DNA of 10,065 bases, from positions 1 through 10,065 of the forward strand of contig CAMCWG010000086.1 in the NCBI GenBank assembly GCA_945882005.1, read 5' to 3'. The notes under the pieces were generated by a model that was not told the DNA's origin, ran no database searches, and was given only the letters and a program-made list of their open reading frames with translations. Source of the stretch: Bordetella parapertussis. GTDB taxonomy: Bacteria; Pseudomonadota; Gammaproteobacteria; Burkholderiales; Burkholderiaceae_B. The position numbers were made by a program, and so were the translations under genes. How positions within the stretch are numbered: position 1 is the first letter of the stretch; every line of letters starts with the position of its first letter. Positions 6,792-10,065 of this stretch are shown here, piece by piece.

Positions 6792-8207
6792 CTAAGGGCG
6801 TGGATCCAGGATTTTTCCGGGATTCAAAATATTGTTTGGATCGAACGCTTGCTTGAGCGAGCGCATGAGGTCCAACACATCCTCACCGTGCTCATGCAAC
6901 ATAAATTGCTTTTTGTGCAAGCCAATACCGTGCTCACCTGTACACGTGCCGTCGGCATTGATCGCTTGCGTGACCAAATGGTGGTTCAAGCGCTCAGATT
7001 CGTCCCACTCTTCCTGGCTGTTTGGATCAAGCAGCATCAACACGTGGAAGTTACCATCGCCGACGTGGCCGACGATCGTGCTGGGAAAGCTCGCCTTCTC
7101 TAGCAACTTGGTGGCTTCGTCGATGCACTCCGCGAGCCTGGAGATTGGGACGCAGACATCCGTCGTGCTTGCACGACAACCGGCGCGCAATTGCAGACCA
7201 GCAAAATAGGCATTGTGGCGTGCAGTCCAGAGACGATTGCGATCTTCAGGGCGCTCGGCCCACTCAAAATCCATGCCGCCGCAGTCCTTCGCAAGCTCTT
7301 GCACTGTTTGCGCTTGTTCTTTCACGCTGGCTTCAGACCCGTGGAATTCAAACAACAGCAAAGGTGTTTCACGCAGGGTGAGCTTTGCGTAGCGATTACC
7401 GGCCATCACGGCATTGGCATCCATCAACTCCACGCGCGCCACCGGCACACCAAGTTGAATTGTCTGGATCACACACTGCACCGCATCGTGCACTGTTGGG
7501 AAATTACAGACTGCGGCGCTTACGGCTTCTGGCTGTGGGTAGAGTTTGACCGTCACTTCGGTGATGATCCCGAGTGTGCCTTCGCTGCCGACAAACAAAC
7601 GCGTCAAGTCGTAACCAGCCGAGGATTTGCGGGCGCGACGCGAGGTACGCACGACCTTGCCCTGCGCTGTCACGACTGTCAACGACACAACGTTTTCACG
7701 CATCGTGCCGTAACGCACTGCATTTGTGCCAGAGGCGCGTGTGGCCGCCATGCCACCTAGCGAAGCATCTGCACCGGGATCAATCGGGAAAAACAAACCC
7801 GAGTCCCGAATCTGCTCGTTAAGTTGTTTACGCGTGAGTCCTGCCTGCACGGTGACCGTTTGGTCTTCGGCATGCAAGACAACGATCTTATTCATTTGCG
7901 TCATGTCGATCGAAATGCCGCCCTCGATCGCCAGGATGTGGCCTTCCAACGAAGAGCCCGCACCATACGCGATTAAAGGGACACCGTGTTGATTACACAA
8001 AGTCACAACTGCAACAACATCTTCTGTGCTTTGTGCGAACACGACGCCATCAGGCAGCATCGAAGGATAAGGCGACTCATCCTTACCATGATGATCCCGA
8101 ACAGCATTCGCTTGCGAGAAGCGGTCACCGAAGCGTGCACGCAACGCGTCAATCATCTCTGTAGGCAGAGGTCGGCGCAAATTTTGTAGATCGTGAGGAG
8201 CGTTCAT
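6792..8207 (-). CDS. FAD-linked oxidase, D-lactate dehydrogenase (cytochrome, LDHD-type) family
   Basis: This 471-residue flavoprotein probably oxidises D-lactate (or a close D-2-hydroxyacid) to the 2-oxoacid and passes electrons to a quinone or cytochrome acceptor. Motifs are YGAGSSLEGH (81-90), PIDPGADASLGG (141-152), GTNAVRYG (160-167), GYDLTRLFVGSEGTLG (198-213), GHVGDGNFH (380-388), GEHGIG (424-429) and LNPGKIL (461-467). The PGADASLGGMAAT and SGTNAVRYGTM blocks resemble eukaryotic and bacterial LDHD more than GlcD. The ATG at 8205-8207 has AAGGA 8 bases upstream and lies 20 bases after the aroG stop. It precedes glcD by 9 bases and so is very likely the first gene of the oxidase cluster. 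Many annotations would call it only an FAD-binding oxidoreductase or a second GlcD; the substrate is not proven by sequence. Confidence 0.88.
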   Translation of the reverse strand: MNAPHDLQNLRRPLPTEMIDALRARFGDRFSQANAVRDHHGKDESPYPSMLPDGVVFAQSTEDVVAVVTLCNQHGVPLIAYGAGSSLEGHILAIEGGISIDMTQMNKIVVLHAEDQTVTVQAGLTRKQLNEQIRDSGLFFPIDPGADASLGGMAATRASGTNAVRYGTMRENVVSLTVVTAQGKVVRTSRRARKSSAGYDLTRLFVGSEGTLGIITEVTVKLYPQPEAVSAAVCNFPTVHDAVQCVIQTIQLGVPVARVELMDANAVMAGNRYAKLTLRETPLLLFEFHGSEASVKEQAQTVQELAKDCGGMDFEWAERPEDRNRLWTARHNAYFAGLQLRAGCRASTTDVCVPISRLAECIDEATKLLEKASFPSTIVGHVGDGNFHVLMLLDPNSQEEWDESERLNHHLVTQAINADGTCTGEHGIGLHKKQFMLHEHGEDVLDLMRSLKQAFDPNNILNPGKILDPRP

Positions 8208-8227
8208 CGTCGCAGTCCTTGCTATCG

Positions 8228-9301
8228 TTATTGTTCGCTTTTTAGGAGAGTACGGCGGCGCTCACGCACTGACTCTGCAAGCCCCTCAAGCACTTTCAGG
8301 GAGCTATCCCAATCAATACAACCATCCGTCACACTCTGACCATAGACCAGTGGCTGACCTGGAACAAGATCTTGACGGCCAGCAACCAGATTACTTTCAA
8401 TCATGAGACCCATGACGCGTGTCTCGCCTTGTGCAATCTGCCCACCCACATCAGCACACACGGCTGGTTGATTTTCAGGCTTCTTATTGCTGTTTGCGTG
8501 ACTTGAGTCGATCATCACACGCTGAGCCAACCCCGACTTTGCCATTTCTGAACAAGCGGCTTCGACGCTCGCTGCATCAAAGTTCGGCGCTTTGCCGCCA
8601 CGCAGAATCACGTGACAGTCTTCGTTACCAACGGTCGACACAATCGCTGAATGACCACCCTTGGTGACAGACAAGAAATGATGTGGCTGTGACGCAGCTT
8701 TCATCGCATCGACGGCAATCTTGATGTTGCCATCGGTTCCGTTTTTGAAACCCACAGGACACGACAGTCCCGAGGCGAGCTCGCGGTGGACCTGGCTTTC
8801 TGTCGTACGTGCACCAATGGCGCCCCAGGACACGAGATCCGCAATGTATTGAGGCGTAATCATGTCCAGGAACTCGCAACCGGCCGGCAAGCCCATCGCA
8901 TTAATTTCTAACAACAAAGCACGCGCCATGCGCAAGCCTTTGTTGATGTTGAAGCTGCCATCCATGTCGGGGTCATTGATCAGCCCCTTCCAGCCCACCG
9001 TGGTCCGTGGCTTTTCAAAGTAGACACGCATTACGATCTCGAGCTCACCTTTAAAGCGAGCACGTTGTGCATTCAGTTTGCTTGCGTATTCAATCGCAGC
9101 TTTCGTATCGTGTATGGAGCACGGGCCAATCACCACCACTAGGCGGTCATCCATGCCATGCAAAATCCGATGCAAGGACTGTCGGGTATCAAAAACAAGC
9201 GAGGACACTTCTGGCGTGCAAGGGGATTCGCGCATCGCATGCGCAGGTGGAGCAAGCTCCTTGATCTCACGTATGCGCAAATCATCAGTATTGTGTGGCA
9301 C
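8228..9301 (-). CDS. aroG: 3-deoxy-7-phosphoheptulonate (DAHP) synthase, class I, AroG-like
   Basis: This cytoplasmic enzyme condenses phosphoenolpyruvate and erythrose 4-phosphate to DAHP, the first step of the shikimate pathway. With the GTG start at 9299-9301 the protein has 357 residues. The metal-ligand Cys of VIGPCSIHD then falls at residue 61, and Asp-Asp at 6-7, the same numbering as I recall for E. coli AroG. This, plus an AGGAG 6 bases upstream, favours GTG over a TTG at 9317-9319 that would add six residues and has no Shine-Dalgarno. Other signature blocks are EKPRTTVGWKGL, GARTTESQVHRE, GFKNGTDG, VTKGGHSAIV, the His of IDSSHAN, the Glu of MIESNL, and VTDGCIDWD. The N-terminal NTDDLRIREIKEL resembles the Phe-regulated isoform, suggesting phenylalanine inhibition (inference). 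The next gene starts 20 bases after its TAA. Confidence 0.95.
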   Translation of the reverse strand: MPHNTDDLRIREIKELAPPAHAMRESPCTPEVSSLVFDTRQSLHRILHGMDDRLVVVIGPCSIHDTKAAIEYASKLNAQRARFKGELEIVMRVYFEKPRTTVGWKGLINDPDMDGSFNINKGLRMARALLLEINAMGLPAGCEFLDMITPQYIADLVSWGAIGARTTESQVHRELASGLSCPVGFKNGTDGNIKIAVDAMKAASQPHHFLSVTKGGHSAIVSTVGNEDCHVILRGGKAPNFDAASVEAACSEMAKSGLAQRVMIDSSHANSNKKPENQPAVCADVGGQIAQGETRVMGLMIESNLVAGRQDLVPGQPLVYGQSVTDGCIDWDSSLKVLEGLAESVRERRRTLLKSEQ

Positions 9302-9307
9302 AACTAG

Positions 9308-9312
9308 CTCCT
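9308..9312 (-). promoter_or_regulatory. Shine-Dalgarno AGGAG selecting the GTG start of aroG
   Basis: AGGAG on the minus strand is followed by a 6-base spacer (CTAGTT) and GTG at 9299-9301. The competing TTG at 9317-9319 lies upstream of this site and has no comparable purine-rich stretch in front of it. The site therefore supports the shorter protein, which also starts where AroG proteins normally do. Confidence 0.75.
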
Positions 9313-9347
9313 GAATCAAACAACTTCAATATAAAAATAAAAACGTC

Positions 9348-10065
9348 TTAGGCGGTTCCACCGACAGTCAAACCTTCCATCTTGATCGTGGGCATCCCAA
9401 CGCCGACGGGCACACTCTGCCCTTCTTTGCCGCAAGTACCCACACCGCTATCGAGACTCATGTTGTTACCAATCATCTCGACGCGATTCATCGCTTCTGG
9501 TCCGCTGCCAATTAAGGTCGCGCCTTTGATCGGATACGTGATCCGACCATTCTCAATCATGTAGGCTTCCGAGGCAGAGAACACAAACTTACCGCTCGTG
9601 ATATCGACCTGGCCGCCACCAAAGTTCGCCGCATAAATCCCCTTCTTGACCGAGGCGACGATCTCGTCTGGCTCAGTGTTGCCAGACAACATAAAGGTAT
9701 TCGTCATGCGTGGCATGGGCAGATGCGCGAAGGACTCCCGACGACCATTACCCGTTGGAGCTGTCTTCATGAGGCGCGCGTTGAGCGTATCTTGCATATA
9801 GCCACGCAAGATGCCGTCTTCAATCAACACGTTTCGTTGCGTCGCGTTACCTTCATCGTCGACGTTCAAAGAACCACGACGACCTTCTATCGTGCCATCA
9901 TCCACAACGGTCACACCCTTCGAGGCAACACGCTGTCCGACTCGACCAGAAAAAACGCTAGACCCTTTGCGGTTAAAGTCACCTTCTAGACCATGACCGA
10001 CTGCTTCATGCAGTAAGATTCCGGGCCATCCCGCAGCAAGCACCACCGTCATTTCTCCGGCTGGT
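9348..10065 (-). CDS. tldD: Metalloprotease TldD, C-terminal half (5' end beyond the window)
   Basis: About 238 codons are visible, roughly half of the usual length of about 480 residues; the start lies beyond position 10065. TldD is a cytoplasmic zinc-type protease of the TldD/PmbA (TldE) family. In E. coli it pairs with TldE and degrades or trims unfolded peptides such as the antitoxin CcdA and microcin B17 precursor. The HExxxH motif reads HEAVGH at 9993-10010. The Cys of GTCGKEGQ at 9432-9434 corresponds to the known third metal ligand near the C-terminus. The frame also contains [18 protein letters not shown] and the typical terminal LTVGGTA before TAA at 9348-9350. No tldE/pmbA partner lies in the window. 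aroG follows after 46 bases (to the GTG start). Confidence 0.95.
   Translation of the reverse strand, partial: PAGEMTVVLAAGWPGILLHEAVGHGLEGDFNRKGSSVFSGRVGQRVASKGVTVVDDGTIEGRRGSLNVDDEGNATQRNVLIEDGILRGYMQDTLNARLMKTAPTGNGRRESFAHLPMPRMTNTFMLSGNTEPDEIVASVKKGIYAANFGGGQVDITSGKFVFSASEAYMIENGRITYPIKGATLIGSGPEAMNRVEMIGNNMSLDSGVGTCGKEGQSVPVGVGMPTIKMEGLTVGGTA

Noticed and set aside
9320..9358. Possible terminator after tldD: GC-rich end of tldD followed by a T-rich run on the minus strand
   Set aside because: The only pairing near the T-run (GGTGG with CCGCC) would leave a 2-base loop. No stable stem of usual size is visible, so the tract is simply AT-rich spacer.

Overview
All seven genes in this window lie on the minus strand and are packed almost without gaps, so the text below reads from high to low coordinates. 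The gene set and protein signatures fit a proteobacterium, most likely a betaproteobacterium of the order Burkholderiales. The pointers are an E. coli-like AroG, three-subunit GlcDEF glycolate dehydrogenase, TldD, and a large autotransporter with PATR and beta-barrel modules. Base composition is intermediate. The genus cannot be fixed from the sequence alone.

The right edge (9348-10065) holds the C-terminal half of tldD. A short AT-rich gap follows, then aroG, a class I DAHP synthase. Its best start is a GTG at 9301, not the TTG 18 bases upstream. Next come four genes of 2-hydroxyacid oxidation: an FAD-linked oxidase of the LDHD-type D-lactate dehydrogenase family (6792-8207), then glcD, glcE and glcF. 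These four are separated by only 9, 3 and 5 bases and are almost certainly co-transcribed and translationally coupled. Together they would oxidise D-lactate or a related D-2-hydroxyacid, and glycolate, passing electrons to the respiratory chain. No glc regulator (glcC), glcG or malate synthase gene is present in the window.

The left quarter (1-2865) is one uninterrupted minus-strand reading frame of 955 codons that runs off the window edge. It starts at TTG behind a near-perfect Shine-Dalgarno sequence, 81 bases after glcF. It encodes a type Va autotransporter: signal peptide, a block of seven 22-23-residue repeats, a PATR repeat, a pre-barrel helical region, a Gly/Asn-rich linker, and most of the outer-membrane beta-barrel. 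Because it lacks an in-window stop codon and an ATG start, it is easily missed by gene callers.

Most of the window is ordinary housekeeping and catabolic sequence. The part most worth a second look is the autotransporter: its repeat block, its two closely spaced cysteine pairs, and its position directly behind the glycolate operon. No mobile element, RNA gene, CRISPR array or convincing terminator was seen, and no stretch over 300 bases lacks a gene.
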